A DNA stretch of 64,000 nucleotides from Aggregatibacter kilianii (lineage in GTDB: Bacteria > Pseudomonadota > Gammaproteobacteria > Enterobacterales > Pasteurellaceae). The stretch lies in the NCBI RefSeq assembly GCF_003130255.1, contig NZ_NRCN01000002.1:1-64000 (forward strand), given 5' to 3'. Below the pieces are notes generated by a model, which searched no databases, was not told the DNA's origin, and saw nothing but the letters and a program-made list of their open reading frames with translations. Shown here piece after piece: positions 27,686 through 38,320 of the stretch (the stretch's first letter is position 1; each line of letters opens with the position of its first letter). The position numbers and the translations under genes were made by a program.

Positions 27686-27793
27686 CCTAGGGTAATAAAT
27701 TACCCTAAGTTACGCATAATCTTTTTCCCTTCAGAAACCAAGAGAGGAGGCTAAAGGCCCAAAGGATCCAAATTATGCGTAACCGTGGGTAAT
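27686..27793 (-). promoter_or_regulatory. structured leader between nanA and nagB
   Basis: Two nested or consecutive dyads: a perfect 12-bp inverted repeat GTTACGCATAAT (27709-27720) with ATTATGCGTAAC (27772-27783), and CTAGGGTAAT/ATTACCCTAAG (27687-27709). A third GGGTAAT lies at 27787. Read toward nagB the dyads come after nanA and before the ribosome-binding site. Possible internal operator, attenuator or RNA-processing site; the regulator is unknown. Confidence 0.5.
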
Positions 27794-27841
27794 TTTTACT
27801 TATAGCGATACCGTAAAAGTGCGGTCATTTTTTCCATTAAA

Positions 27842-28720
27842 TTATAAATATTTCGCCTTTAATTCTTTTGCTCTTGCTAACTGAGCGTCAGTGGCTTTTG
27901 CCGTCATCGGTTCGCGGCAGTAGCCGGCGTCCACACCTTCCAATTTCAACAATTCTTTGATGGTTAAATATAAACCATTCGCCAAAATGCCTTCGATTAA
28001 GTCATTGGTGACATGTTGAATGGCAAGAGCTTCGGCAAGTTTGCCTTGTTTGGTTAAGTCAAAAATTTGTCTTGCACGTACGCCATTAACGTTAAAGGTA
28101 CTACCGATAGCACCATCCACTCCTAACGCAGCAGCCGGTAACATCATTTCGTCAAAACCTGCCCAGATTAAGTGATTTGGATAGGCTTTTTTCAAGCGTT
28201 CCAACAAGTAGAAATCGCCTGCAGTGAATTTCACACCAAGCACTTTCGGGTTTTTGTAAAGCTCGCCGAATTGCTCAATGCCCATGTTTACACCGGTTAA
28301 GAACGGAATGGAGTACACGATCATGTTATTGCCGGTTTCAGCGATGATAGTGTCGTAGTAATGTTTGATTTCAGGGAAGCTGAATTTATAGTAGAACGGG
28401 GTTACGGCAGAAAGGCTGTCATAACCTAATTCGGTGGCGTATTTACCCAATTCCACGGCTTCGTGTAAATTCACGCTACCTACTTGAGCGATTAATGCCA
28501 CTTGGTCTTTGGCTTCATCTTTAGCGATACGGAAAATTTGTTTTTTCTCTTCGGTAGAAAGCATAAAGTTTTCACCGGTTGAACCGCCCACATATAATCC
28601 GTCCACTTTCATCTTATCAATGTTGTGGCGGATAATTTGACGTAAGCCTTTCTCATTAATAGAGCCATCTTCGTTAAATGACACTAATAACGCACTGAAA
28701 ATACCTTTTAAATCACGCAT
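27842..28720 (-). CDS. nanA: N-acetylneuraminate lyase
   Basis: Cleaves sialic acid into N-acetylmannosamine and pyruvate. 292 residues of the DapA/NanA Schiff-base aldolase family: [12 protein letters not shown] (substrate carboxylate loop), [10 protein letters not shown] with the catalytic Tyr, and [11 protein letters not shown] with the Schiff-base Lys. The gene follows siaR by 18 bases; GGAG lies upstream of the ATG. Confidence 0.96.
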   Translation of the reverse strand: MRDLKGIFSALLVSFNEDGSINEKGLRQIIRHNIDKMKVDGLYVGGSTGENFMLSTEEKKQIFRIAKDEAKDQVALIAQVGSVNLHEAVELGKYATELGYDSLSAVTPFYYKFSFPEIKHYYDTIIAETGNNMIVYSIPFLTGVNMGIEQFGELYKNPKVLGVKFTAGDFYLLERLKKAYPNHLIWAGFDEMMLPAAALGVDGAIGSTFNVNGVRARQIFDLTKQGKLAEALAIQHVTNDLIEGILANGLYLTIKELLKLEGVDAGYCREPMTAKATDAQLARAKELKAKYL

Positions 28721-28738
28721 TGTTTTCTCCTTGATTTA

Positions 28739-29608
28739 TCATTTAATACGTTGTTCTAAAATCACATCTAATGTTTTTTGCTTGGTTTTCACCGCTCTTT
28801 CTTGTTCGGCTTGCACCAGCAAAGTATAAATTAAATCCAATACAAACAATTGGGCAATTTTAGTGCCGATGGAATCCCCTTGTAACTTGCCTTGCTTGTT
28901 ACCATTCACCAAAACGAAATCTGCATGTTCGGTGATTGGGGAACGCAAACTGTGAGTCAATGCTACAGTAACGGCACCATTTTTTTTAGCAATTTTTAAG
29001 GTGTGGGCAGTTTCCTGGGAATAGCCGGAATGGCTGATACCAATGGCCACATCGTTTTTCTTCAATAACGCCGCCTGCATATACATAAAATGGTTATTGC
29101 CACTGGCATCCACTTGCATGCCGATACGCATAAATTTATTCTTCGCTTCTTCTGCAGTGACACCGGAAGAGCCTACGCCGAATAAAAAGACTTTATTGGC
29201 GCGTTGAATCGCCTCTACCACGTTTTCCAACTGGCTAAAATCCAATAAATTAATGGTTTCATTCATGACATTGTTAAGGGTAGCCTGTAATTTATGGGCA
29301 ATTTTTAAGGAATCGTCATCCGGCATAATTTCCGTGTCTAATACGGTGTCATCCCGCCCTTCTCTATTGGTGGCCAATTCAATGGAGAACTCCAGTTTGA
29401 AATCACTGAATCCCTTAAAACCCAATGTGCGACAAAAACGCACAAAGGTGGCCTCACCCACATTTAAACGTTCGGCAAGCTCTGCCAAGGAATACTGCAC
29501 AATCACATCAGGCGATTGGATAATCACATCGGCAATTTTCTTTTCTGTTTTCGTTAAACTTTGATACAACGAACTGATGGTATTCAGTACATTTCCACTT
29601 TTTGCCAT
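28739..29608 (-). CDS. siaR: RpiR-family regulator of sialic acid genes
   Basis: 289 residues: N-terminal RpiR helix-turn-helix (YSLAELAERLNVGEATFVRF) and C-terminal SIS sugar-phosphate-binding domain (VFLFGVGSSGVTAEEAKNKF, ISHSGYSQET). In H. influenzae SiaR works with CRP at the nan-siaP divergent region and responds to glucosamine-6-P. The identical gene context supports the same role. Candidate operators are visible at 31319-31376. It lies four bases after nanK. Confidence 0.93.
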   Translation of the reverse strand: MAKSGNVLNTISSLYQSLTKTEKKIADVIIQSPDVIVQYSLAELAERLNVGEATFVRFCRTLGFKGFSDFKLEFSIELATNREGRDDTVLDTEIMPDDDSLKIAHKLQATLNNVMNETINLLDFSQLENVVEAIQRANKVFLFGVGSSGVTAEEAKNKFMRIGMQVDASGNNHFMYMQAALLKKNDVAIGISHSGYSQETAHTLKIAKKNGAVTVALTHSLRSPITEHADFVLVNGNKQGKLQGDSIGTKIAQLFVLDLIYTLLVQAEQERAVKTKQKTLDVILEQRIK

Positions 29609-29612
29609 AAAT

Positions 29613-30497
29613 TCACTCCAAGTCGGTTAATTGTGTCCTAGCCCAAGCGGCCGCACCGATAAGCCCGGCATCCTGCCCTAATTGAGCGGCATATAACGGA
29701 CAACGATAAATTTCCGGCATTTCTGTCAAATACTCGTTCACCAAAGGTAAATAGCCTTCCGCCAATCCAACACTGCCGCCCAACACCACTTGTTGTACGT
29801 CCATGCCAATCACGAGATCCGCCACTAAATTAGCAATAGCTTTTGCCGAGCGGAACACAAGTGCGGTGGCTTTTTCATCCATTTTTCTGAAACGGGCGAA
29901 CACTTCTTTCGGATCACAAGGATCGCTCCATTGTTTGGAAACAGCTTCAATGGCACGTCCCGATGCGATAGCTTCCACACAACCTACCCGACCGCAACCG
30001 CACACGGGCCCCTTCGGATCGGCAACGGTATGTCCAATATGCCCGGCAATACCGTTTGGCTCGGTGAGTAATTGGTGGTTTAAAATTAACCCGCCACCTA
30101 CGCCGGTAGAGACGGTAATAAAAGCAAAGTTTTGAATTTTATTTTTATCTTGCAGTTGATATTCGGCATAAGTCGCCGCTTGTGCGTCATTTAATAACAA
30201 CACCGGCTTGGACGTATGCTTGGAAATGCTTTGTTTTAAAGGGAAATAGGCCAAGCCACCTAAGTTTTTCGGATTAAGTGCGGTTAATATGCCTTTATTA
30301 ATAATGCCTGTTGAAGCCACCGCCACATAATCAAATTGACCTGCATAATCTGCCAATAATTGTGCCAACGTTTGATGCATTGCTTCCACCACATTTTCCT
30401 GCGGTGTGCTAATTTGTTTCCGCTGTGTCACTCGGTTCTCCGACACAATGGCGGTAGCAATTTTGGTTCCGCCGATATCTAACGCTAAACAACGCAT
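29613..30497 (-). CDS. nanK: N-acetylmannosamine kinase
   Basis: ROK-family kinase, 294 residues. It carries the ATP motif ALDIGGTKIATAIV, VSTGVGGGLILN, the ROK zinc-binding motif CGCGRVGCVEAIASG, and GHTVADPKGP. It phosphorylates ManNAc at O6 after NanA cleavage. It starts 17 bases after nanE. Confidence 0.94.
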   Translation of the reverse strand: MRCLALDIGGTKIATAIVSENRVTQRKQISTPQENVVEAMHQTLAQLLADYAGQFDYVAVASTGIINKGILTALNPKNLGGLAYFPLKQSISKHTSKPVLLLNDAQAATYAEYQLQDKNKIQNFAFITVSTGVGGGLILNHQLLTEPNGIAGHIGHTVADPKGPVCGCGRVGCVEAIASGRAIEAVSKQWSDPCDPKEVFARFRKMDEKATALVFRSAKAIANLVADLVIGMDVQQVVLGGSVGLAEGYLPLVNEYLTEMPEIYRCPLYAAQLGQDAGLIGAAAWARTQLTDLE

Positions 30498-30514
30498 CGT
30501 TTTTTCCCTCTTGA

Positions 30515-31219
30515 TTATTTATTCGCAGATTTGACCGCACTTGAGAACCAGCTCACGATATGTTCTAAACGGGTTAAGGCGGAGCCTACAGTGACGAAAT
30601 CGGCACCGATTTCAATAGCGATTTTAGCCAGTTCCGGGGTGTTATAACGCCCTTCCGCCATCACTTTGCAGCCTGCCGCTTTCAAGTCTTTAACTAATTG
30701 ATAGTCCGGCTCGTCCGGTACGGTACCGCCTGTGTAACCTGACATGGTGCTACCCACAATATCAAAACCCAATTTTTGACAGTACAACCCTTCTTCTAAA
30801 TTGGAGCAATCCGCCATGGCAAGACAGCCCATTTCATGGATTTTTTTGACCGCACTTTCAATGTCAACCGGGCGTGGACGATTGGTGCCATCCACCGCAA
30901 TAATATCTGCTCCGGCGTGAGCCAAATCTTCAATATCCTGCAAAAACGGCGTGATACGCACCGGGGTGTCCGGAAGATCCCGTTTAACGATCCCAATGAT
31001 CGGCACATTCACGGTTGGGCGAACGGCTTTTAGGTTATCTACGCCTTCAATGCGCAACCCTGCTGCTCCGCCCATAACGGACGCCTGTGCCATGGCAGCG
31101 ACGATTTCCGGTTTATCCATCGGACCATCATCTACCGGCTGGCAAGAAGCAATTAAACCATGTTGAATTTGAGCGAAAACCGCTTGGTGAGATAATTTTT
31201 TATCGAATAACTGTGACAT
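30515..31219 (-). CDS. nanE: N-acetylmannosamine-6-phosphate 2-epimerase
   Basis: TIM-barrel enzyme turning ManNAc-6-P into GlcNAc-6-P. Visible are [38 protein letters not shown] (catalytic Lys region), [13 protein letters not shown], and [14 protein letters not shown]. The frame is open to 31255, but the ATG at 31219 has AAGGAG at the right distance and gives 234 residues, the family length. First gene of the leftward operon. Confidence 0.94.
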   Translation of the reverse strand: MSQLFDKKLSHQAVFAQIQHGLIASCQPVDDGPMDKPEIVAAMAQASVMGGAAGLRIEGVDNLKAVRPTVNVPIIGIVKRDLPDTPVRITPFLQDIEDLAHAGADIIAVDGTNRPRPVDIESAVKKIHEMGCLAMADCSNLEEGLYCQKLGFDIVGSTMSGYTGGTVPDEPDYQLVKDLKAAGCKVMAEGRYNTPELAKIAIEIGADFVTVGSALTRLEHIVSWFSSAVKSANK

Positions 31220-31318
31220 AGAAACTCCTTTTTGTTGCGTTCTTTGCGGCTGCATTTGGCAGTCTTTCTAGTCAGTGCCAATCATTATATGAAAATAAAA
31301 CGTCATTTAAAAATATTT

Positions 31319-31376
31319 TTTGAAGTGATATTTCAAAGATGTGATCAACCTCTCATTTTTGAAATAAAACTTCATA
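31319..31376. promoter_or_regulatory. nanE/siaP divergent control region: two SiaR-like operators flanking a CRP site
   Basis: TTTGAAGTGATATTTCAAA (31319-31337) is a perfect 6-bp dyad with a 7-bp spacer. TTTGAAATAAAACTTCATA (31358-31376) repeats the pattern with one arm mismatch. Between them TGTGATCAACCTCTCA (31340-31355) matches the CRP consensus TGTGA-N6-TCACA at 9 of 10 bases. Operator centres are about 39 bases apart. A weaker, related element (TATGAAAATAAAACGTCATT) is at about 31288-31307. Confidence 0.65.
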
Positions 31377-31429
31377 CTCTATTTGAAAATGATTTTTTTA
31401 CTTTAAAATGCGAGTCGAGTTGTACTTAA

Positions 31430-32461
<1,032 letters not shown>

Positions 32462-32466
32462 TTAAG

Positions 32467-32496
32467 TAAAGTGTCGCGGGTCTTCCGCGACACTTT
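32467..32496 (+). promoter_or_regulatory. strong hairpin between siaP and siaT
   Basis: AAAGTGTCGCGG and CCGCGACACTTT form a perfect 12-bp stem with a 5-base loop just after the siaP stop. No T-run follows, so it probably stabilises the siaP message or attenuates rather than fully terminates. Confidence 0.7.
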
Positions 32497-32527
32497 ACCC
32501 ATCCTCTTTCCCTTTTCGGAGTTGAGT

Positions 32528-34378
32528 ATGAAAGTTTTTAATAAATTAGAGGAATGGATCGGCGGTGCGCTGTTCCTTGTCATCTTCCTCATTCTAGTTG
32601 CTCAGATTTTCTTTAGACAAGTGGTGCAAAGCCCGCTGATTTGGAGCGAAGAATTAGCTAAATTACTCTTCGTTTATGTTGGTATGCTCGGTATTAGCGT
32701 GGCTGTTCGTAAACAAGAGCACGTTTATATCGATTTCATCACCAATTTAATGCCACCGTCCATCAAAAAAGTAACCAATACCTTTGTGCAATTGGTGATT
32801 TTCCTTGGTGTCATTTTCTTTATTCATTTTGGTATCAAAACCTTCACAGGAGCGAATTTCCCTATTGATGCCTTAGGCGGCATTTCGGAAAAATGGATTT
32901 ACGCTTCACTGCCAATTATTTCCGTGCTGATGTTGATTCGTTTCTTCCAAGCTCAGGCGAATAATTTCAAAGAAAATAAAAGCTATTTACCGGCCATTTT
33001 CTTTATTGTAAGTGCGGTCGTTTTATTGGGCATTTTATTTGCCTTCCCTGAATGGTATAAAGTCTTACGCATTACCGAATATGTGAAATTTGGTCCAAAC
33101 GCAGTGTATGTGGCGTTGCTCTTCTGGTTAGTCATCATGTTCTTGGGCGTACCGGTAGGTTGGTCATTATTTATCACTACCCTGCTTTATTTCTCCATGA
33201 CCCGTTGGAACGTGGTGAATGCGGCCTCTGAAAAACTCACCATGAGTTTGAACAGTTTTCCATTACTTGCCGTACCGTTCTATATCCTTACCGGGATTTT
33301 AATGAACACCGGCGGTATCACCGAACGTATCTTTAACTTCGCCAAAGCCCTATTAGGCCACTACACCGGCGGTATGGGACACGTTAATATCGGTGCAAGT
33401 CTCTTGTTCTCCGGAATGTCAGGTTCTGCACTTGCGGACGCAGGCGGTTTAGGACAATTAGAAATCAAAGCCATGCGTGATGCAGGCTACGATGACGACA
33501 TTTGTGGCGGTATCACCGCAGCCTCCTGTATCATCGGCCCATTGGTTCCACCAAGTATCGCCATGATCATTTACGGTGTTATCGCGAACGAATCCATTGC
33601 AAAATTGTTTATCGCCGGTTTCGTTCCTGGCGTATTAGTGACCATCGCGTTAATGATTATGAACTACTACGTCTCCAAAAAACGTGGTTATCCAAGAACA
33701 CCAAAAGCGACCCGTGAAGAACTTTGCACGTCATTCAAAAGAGCATTCTGGGCAATTTTAACCCCATTATTGATTATCGGCGGGATCTTCTCCGGCTTAT
33801 TCAGCCCAACTGAATCCGCGGTAGTGGCCGCATTCTATTCCATCATCATTGGTAAATTCGTGTATAAAGAATTAACCTTGAAAATGCTGTTTAACAGCTG
33901 CGTGGAAGCCATGTCTATTACCGGTGTTGTTGCATTAATGATTATGACGGTGACCTTCTTCGGCGACATGATCGCACGTGAACAAGTAGCGATGCGTATT
34001 GCAGACGTGTTTGTTGCTGTGGCGGATTCCCCGTTAATGGTGTTGGTGATGATCAATGCCTTGCTATTGTTCCTCGGTATGTTTATTGATGCCTTGGCAT
34101 TGCAATTCTTGGTGTTACCGATGTTAATTCCAATTGCCGTACAATTTGGTATCGATCTTGTGTTCTTCGGTGTAATGACCACTTTGAACATGATGATTGG
34201 TATCTTAACACCACCGATGGGTATGGCATTATTTGTGGTAGCACGCGTGGGTAACATGTCCGTCTCCACCGTAACGAAAGGCGTGTTGCCATTCTTAATT
34301 CCAATTTTCGTTACGTTAATTTTAATTACCATCTTCCCACAAATTATTACCTTTGTACCGAATCTGTTAATACCTTAA
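32528..34378 (+). CDS. siaT: sialic acid TRAP transporter, fused small and large membrane subunits
   Basis: 616 residues joining a DctQ-like four-helix domain (residues about 1-165, with [17 protein letters not shown]) and a DctM-like domain (from about 190) with [40 protein letters not shown] and the C-terminal [10 protein letters not shown]. It uses the Na+ gradient to import sialic acid delivered by SiaP. The ATG at 32528 with GGAG upstream is preferred over the in-frame start at 32471, which would sit in the hairpin after siaP. Confidence 0.95.
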   Translation: MKVFNKLEEWIGGALFLVIFLILVAQIFFRQVVQSPLIWSEELAKLLFVYVGMLGISVAVRKQEHVYIDFITNLMPPSIKKVTNTFVQLVIFLGVIFFIHFGIKTFTGANFPIDALGGISEKWIYASLPIISVLMLIRFFQAQANNFKENKSYLPAIFFIVSAVVLLGILFAFPEWYKVLRITEYVKFGPNAVYVALLFWLVIMFLGVPVGWSLFITTLLYFSMTRWNVVNAASEKLTMSLNSFPLLAVPFYILTGILMNTGGITERIFNFAKALLGHYTGGMGHVNIGASLLFSGMSGSALADAGGLGQLEIKAMRDAGYDDDICGGITAASCIIGPLVPPSIAMIIYGVIANESIAKLFIAGFVPGVLVTIALMIMNYYVSKKRGYPRTPKATREELCTSFKRAFWAILTPLLIIGGIFSGLFSPTESAVVAAFYSIIIGKFVYKELTLKMLFNSCVEAMSITGVVALMIMTVTFFGDMIAREQVAMRIADVFVAVADSPLMVLVMINALLLFLGMFIDALALQFLVLPMLIPIAVQFGIDLVFFGVMTTLNMMIGILTPPMGMALFVVARVGNMSVSTVTKGVLPFLIPIFVTLILITIFPQIITFVPNLLIP

Positions 34379-34385
34379 GGAGCCA

Positions 34386-34428
34386 AAAAGTGCGGTTGAA
34401 AAATGCTGTAAATTTTCACCGCACTTTT
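34386..34428. terminator. USS-pair terminator after siaT
   Basis: AAAAGTGCGGT and ACCGCACTTTT inverted pair with the inner TTGAAAA/TTTTCA stem. Confidence 0.8.
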
Positions 34429-34540
34429 CTTCAACATAAATACTCTTTCCTTCCTCCGTAAAAGGAGGGAGCAAAGAGTGACAATAAGCCTATTCATGCC
34501 GTTTACGAATAGCAAACAATAACTCAAAACGAGGTTGATT

Positions 34541-35674
34541 ATGACATTTCAAAAAACAACATTAGCTGCTTTATTCTTTGCTGCAACTGCTTTTGCTGCG
34601 ACGGCGCAAGCCGCCGCTTATCCTGATTTACCGGTAGGCATTAAAAGTGGGGCCGGTGCGTTAATCGGTGACACCGTTTATGTGGGCTTAGGCACTGGCG
34701 GCGATAAATTCTATGCCTTGGATTTAAAAACCCCGAACGCCCAATGGAAAGAAATTGCGGCCTTCCCGGGTGGCGAACGTAACCAACCGGTTGCGGCTGC
34801 TGTGGACGGCAAATTGTATGTATTCGGCGGATTACAAAAAAATGAAAAAGGCGAATTGCAATTAGTCAATGACGCTTATAGCTACAACCCTGCCGGCAAC
34901 ACTTGGAGCAAATTACCGACCCGTTCACCGCGTGGTTTAGTCGGTTCAAGCGGTGCTTCTCACGGCGATAAAGTGTATATCGTAGGCGGTTCTAACTTGT
35001 CTATTTTCAACGGTTTCTTCCAAGACACCGTTGCTGCAGGTGAAGACAAAGCGAAAAAAGATGAAATCACCAAAACCTATTTTGAACAACGTCCGGAAGA
35101 CTATTTCTTCACAACCGAATTGTTAAGCTATGAGCCATCTACCAATAAATGGCGCAACGAGGGTCGCGTACCATTCTCCGGTCGTGCCGGTGCGGCATTT
35201 ACCATTCAAGGTGATGATTTAGTTGTCGTGAACGGTGAAATCAAACCGGGCTTGCGTACGGCAGAAACCCATTTCGGTAAATTCACGGCAAAAGGCGTTC
35301 AATGGAAAAACTTACCTGATTTACCGGCGCCAAAAGGTCAAAGCCAAGATGGTTTAGCTGGTGCGATGGCAGGTTACAGCCACGGTCATTACTTAGTCAC
35401 CGGCGGTGCAAACTTCCCGGGTTCCGTAAAACAATTTAAAGAAGGAAAACTCCACGCTCACCAAGGCTTAAGCAAAGCATGGCATAAAGACATTTATACG
35501 TTAAACAACGGTAAATGGAACATCATTGGTGAATTGCCTGCGGGCATCGGTTATGGTGTTGCCGTGTCTTATGACAATAAAGTGTTGCTCATCGGCGGTG
35601 AAACAGACGGCGGCAAAGCCTTAACTTCCGTACAAAGCATGAGCTACGACGGCAAACAATTAAAAGTAGAATAA
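34541..35674 (+). CDS. nanM: N-acetylneuraminate epimerase (mutarotase)
   Basis: Periplasmic six-bladed kelch propeller that speeds alpha-to-beta anomerisation of sialic acid before SiaP binding. 377 residues: a signal peptide ([14 protein letters not shown]), kelch motifs such as [11 protein letters not shown] and [11 protein letters not shown], and [16 protein letters not shown] typical of NanM. GAGG lies six bases before the ATG at 34541; the in-frame TTG at 34535 is too close to it. It follows siaT but after a terminator, so is probably separately transcribed. Confidence 0.95.
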   Translation: MTFQKTTLAALFFAATAFAATAQAAAYPDLPVGIKSGAGALIGDTVYVGLGTGGDKFYALDLKTPNAQWKEIAAFPGGERNQPVAAAVDGKLYVFGGLQKNEKGELQLVNDAYSYNPAGNTWSKLPTRSPRGLVGSSGASHGDKVYIVGGSNLSIFNGFFQDTVAAGEDKAKKDEITKTYFEQRPEDYFFTTELLSYEPSTNKWRNEGRVPFSGRAGAAFTIQGDDLVVVNGEIKPGLRTAETHFGKFTAKGVQWKNLPDLPAPKGQSQDGLAGAMAGYSHGHYLVTGGANFPGSVKQFKEGKLHAHQGLSKAWHKDIYTLNNGKWNIIGELPAGIGYGVAVSYDNKVLLIGGETDGGKALTSVQSMSYDGKQLKVE

Positions 35675-35695
35675 CCTTCTTTTTAACCTTAAGCT

Positions 35696-35731
35696 AACGG
35701 ATTAAGTTACGCTTAATCCGTTATTTTTTTA
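35696..35731 (+). terminator. terminator after nanM
   Basis: AACGGATTAAG and CTTAATCCGTT form a perfect stem followed by ATTTTTTT. Confidence 0.88.
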
Positions 35732-35758
35732 ACTTGTTCAACATAAAATCGACGGATT

Positions 35759-35774
35759 CGTGATAGTTCTCACA
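35759..35774 (+). promoter_or_regulatory. candidate CRP site upstream of the nagE-like gene
   Basis: CGTGATAGTTCTCACA matches TGTGA-N6-TCACA at 9 of 10 key bases, 100 bases before the PTS gene. Nearby TTTTCATTTGAAAA (35785-35798) has 6-bp inverted arms and may be a second operator. Confidence 0.6.
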
Positions 35775-35873
35775 AATACAAAAGTTTTCATTTGAAAAGA
35801 GAAATCCTATCGCGCTATGCTACACAGGCTTAAAACAATTATCTTATGGAATCAATAAATTAAAGGAGTTCTT

Positions 35874-37340
35874 ATGAGTATTCTCAGTTATGCCCAAAAA
35901 ATCGGGCAAGCCTTAATGGTACCCGTTGCCGTATTGCCGGCAGCTGCCGTATTAATGGGGATCGGCTACTGGCTGGATCCGGATGGCTGGGGGGCAAATA
36001 GCCAACTTGCCGCGTTGCTCATCAAATCCGGTGCCGCCATCATCGACAACATGGGACTATTATTCGCCGTGGGCGTGGCCTTCGGTTTATCCAAAGACAA
36101 ACATGGCTCCGCCGCCCTTTCAGGCTTAGTAGGCTATTATGTAGTAACTACCTTGCTCGCACCGGGCGGTGTGGCACAATTACAACATATCGACCCAAGC
36201 CAAGTGCCTGCGGCCTTTGGCAAAATCAATAACCAATTTATCGGGATCTTAATCGGTGTGCTTTCCGCTGAGCTTTACAACCGTTTCTATCAAGTGGAAT
36301 TACCAAAAGCCCTCTCTTTCTTCAGCGGTAAACGTTTAGTGCCGATTGTGGTCTCTTTCGTCATGATCGCCCTATCCTTCTTGTTACTTTACGTGTGGCC
36401 ATCTATTTTCAACGCCTTGGTTGCCTTTGGTGAGTCCATCAAAGATCTTGGCGCCGTAGGTGCGGGTATTTACGGTTTCTTCAACCGTCTATTAATTCCG
36501 GTGGGCTTACACCACGCCTTAAACTCTGTATTCTGGTTTGATGTCGCCGGCATTAACGATATTCCGAATTTCTTAGGTGGTGCAAAATCCATCGCTGAAG
36601 GCACCGCAACTGTAGGCGTTACTGGTATGTATCAAGCCGGTTTCTTCCCGGTCATGATGTTCGGTTTACCGGGTGCGGCACTTGCCATTTATCAATGTGC
36701 AAAACCAAGCCAAAAAGTGAAAGTGGCTTCAATCATGTTAGCCGGTGCATTTGCCTCTTTCTTCACTGGTATCACCGAACCACTTGAGTTCTCCTTCATG
36801 TTCGTCGCACCAATTCTTTATGTGTTACACGCGCTATTAACTGGTATTTCCGTGTTTATCGCAGCTAGCATGCACTGGATTGCGGGCTTCGGCTTCAGCG
36901 CAGGTTTAGTGGATATGGCGCTTTCTACACGCAACCCATTAGCCGTTAACTGGTACATGTTGCTGGTACAAGGCTTAGTCTTCTTCACCATTTACTACTT
37001 AGTGTTCCGTTTTGCTATCCAAGCGTTCAATTTAAAAACCATTGGTCGTACGGAAGAAGCTGAAGAGTCTGTAGCGGCACAACCGGTAACCAACCAATCA
37101 CGCGAAGAAAGAGCGGTCAAATTTATTGACGCTTTAGGGGGAGGCGATAACTTCAAAACTATCGATGCTTGTATTACCCGTTTACGCTTGACCTTAGTTG
37201 ATCGTGAAAAAGTCAATGAAGAGCAATTAAAAGCTCTCGGTTCTAAAGGCAACGTAAAACTCGGCAACGATGGTTTACAAGTGATTCTTGGCCCAGAAGC
37301 CGAACTTGTCGCAGAAGCAATTAAGGCGAAAGTGAAATAG
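35874..37340 (+). CDS. nagE: PTS N-acetylglucosamine-type permease, EIICB
   Basis: 488 residues: EIIC membrane domain (residues about 1-380; MVPVAVLPAAAVLMGIGYWL, GLHHALNSVFWFDVAGIND, GITEPLEFSFMFVAP) and a cytosolic EIIB domain (about 410-485) with the phospho-cysteine motif TIDACITRLRL. The ALNSVFWFDVAG stretch resembles NagE more than glucose PtsG. The EIIA domain found in E. coli NagE is absent, so a separate EIIA (Crr) must supply phosphate. Placement beside the nan/nag genes supports GlcNAc uptake, but a related sugar cannot be excluded. Confidence 0.85.
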   Translation: MSILSYAQKIGQALMVPVAVLPAAAVLMGIGYWLDPDGWGANSQLAALLIKSGAAIIDNMGLLFAVGVAFGLSKDKHGSAALSGLVGYYVVTTLLAPGGVAQLQHIDPSQVPAAFGKINNQFIGILIGVLSAELYNRFYQVELPKALSFFSGKRLVPIVVSFVMIALSFLLLYVWPSIFNALVAFGESIKDLGAVGAGIYGFFNRLLIPVGLHHALNSVFWFDVAGINDIPNFLGGAKSIAEGTATVGVTGMYQAGFFPVMMFGLPGAALAIYQCAKPSQKVKVASIMLAGAFASFFTGITEPLEFSFMFVAPILYVLHALLTGISVFIAASMHWIAGFGFSAGLVDMALSTRNPLAVNWYMLLVQGLVFFTIYYLVFRFAIQAFNLKTIGRTEEAEESVAAQPVTNQSREERAVKFIDALGGGDNFKTIDACITRLRLTLVDREKVNEEQLKALGSKGNVKLGNDGLQVILGPEAELVAEAIKAKVK

Positions 37341-37678
37341 ATTTTATTTAATATGCTTTAACACGAAAGGCTTGAAGACAATTCAAGCCTTTTATTTTTT
37401 AATAATTCCTCTAAAAAATAATTTTTATCAGAAAACACTATACTTTCATTTTTTGATATGTTAAATAACTAAATCAACAAGCCTAAAAATAAAAAAATCA
37501 CTTCTCTCAAAAATTACACTGAAATATAGAATAACCCTTTGTAGTTAATAATTTTTTATTTTTTTCGGTAAAACTATTCCATACCTCCGAAAGTAAGAAA
37601 ATAACAAAAAATAAAAATATCAATAACAAGATATAACAAATTAACAACAATTAAGCATAACATCAGAAAGGGTATCCT
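37341..37678. other. AT-rich gap with nagE terminator
   Basis: Besides the terminator at 37366-37398 this stretch is very AT-rich and shows no gene or repeat that I can support. It should contain the pxpB promoter, but no -35/-10 pair stands out. Confidence 0.6.
37366..37398 (+). terminator. terminator after the PTS gene
   Basis: AAAGGCTTGAA and TTCAAGCCTTT pair around five bases, followed by TATTTTTT. Confidence 0.88.
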
Positions 37679-38320
37679 ATGAAAATAACCCCGATTAGCG
37701 AATCGGCTGTGGTTTGCACCTTATCTCCCCCGGCCTCGCTTGAACAACAACGTCAATTATGGGCTTTTGCCAGTCGACTACAATCCGACAAAAACATTGT
37801 CGAGGTCATCGTAGGCATGAATAATCTTACGGTGTTCACTGATTTCATTACTGATTTTGCCTCGCTCATTCAACACTTAGAACAATGCTGGCAAACATTA
37901 GAGGTGAATCAATTCCAAGGGCATCATATTGACATTCCGGTGATTTATGGCGGCGAATTTGGACAGGATTTGTATGATGTGGCCAAATACCATCAAACCA
38001 CTACGCAACATATCGTTGAAATGCATAGCGCGCCTATTTACACCGTCTATATGATCGGTTTCCAACCGGGCTTTCCTTATTTAGGCGGACTACCTGAATC
38101 CTTGCATACGCCAAGACGAGCAACGCCACGCACAGAAGTACCTGCAGGATCGGTGGGGATTGGCGGTGCACAAACGGGCATTTATCCTTTTTCTTCACCG
38201 GGCGGCTGGCAACTTATCGGTCACACCAAACAAGCATTATTTGACAAAAACCAAGAACAACCGACCTTGTTGCAAGCAGGTGATACGGTGAGATTTGTGG
38301 TGGAAGGAATTGAATTATGA
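37679..38320 (+). CDS. pxpB: 5-oxoprolinase subunit B
   Basis: 213 residues of the KipI/allophanate hydrolase subunit 1 family: YMIGFQPGFPYLGGLPESL and EVPAGSVGIGGAQTGIYPF are diagnostic. With PxpA and PxpC it forms the ATP-dependent 5-oxoprolinase that recycles spontaneously formed pyroglutamate to glutamate. The stop overlaps the pxpC ATG (ATGA), showing translational coupling. Confidence 0.95.
   Translation: MKITPISESAVVCTLSPPASLEQQRQLWAFASRLQSDKNIVEVIVGMNNLTVFTDFITDFASLIQHLEQCWQTLEVNQFQGHHIDIPVIYGGEFGQDLYDVAKYHQTTTQHIVEMHSAPIYTVYMIGFQPGFPYLGGLPESLHTPRRATPRTEVPAGSVGIGGAQTGIYPFSSPGGWQLIGHTKQALFDKNQEQPTLLQAGDTVRFVVEGIEL

Noticed and set aside
27680-27700. T-box riboswitch ahead of nagB
   Set aside because: TAGGTGGAACCGGG resembles a T-box core, but there is no specifier stem or terminator/antiterminator pair, and T-boxes are essentially absent from gammaproteobacteria.
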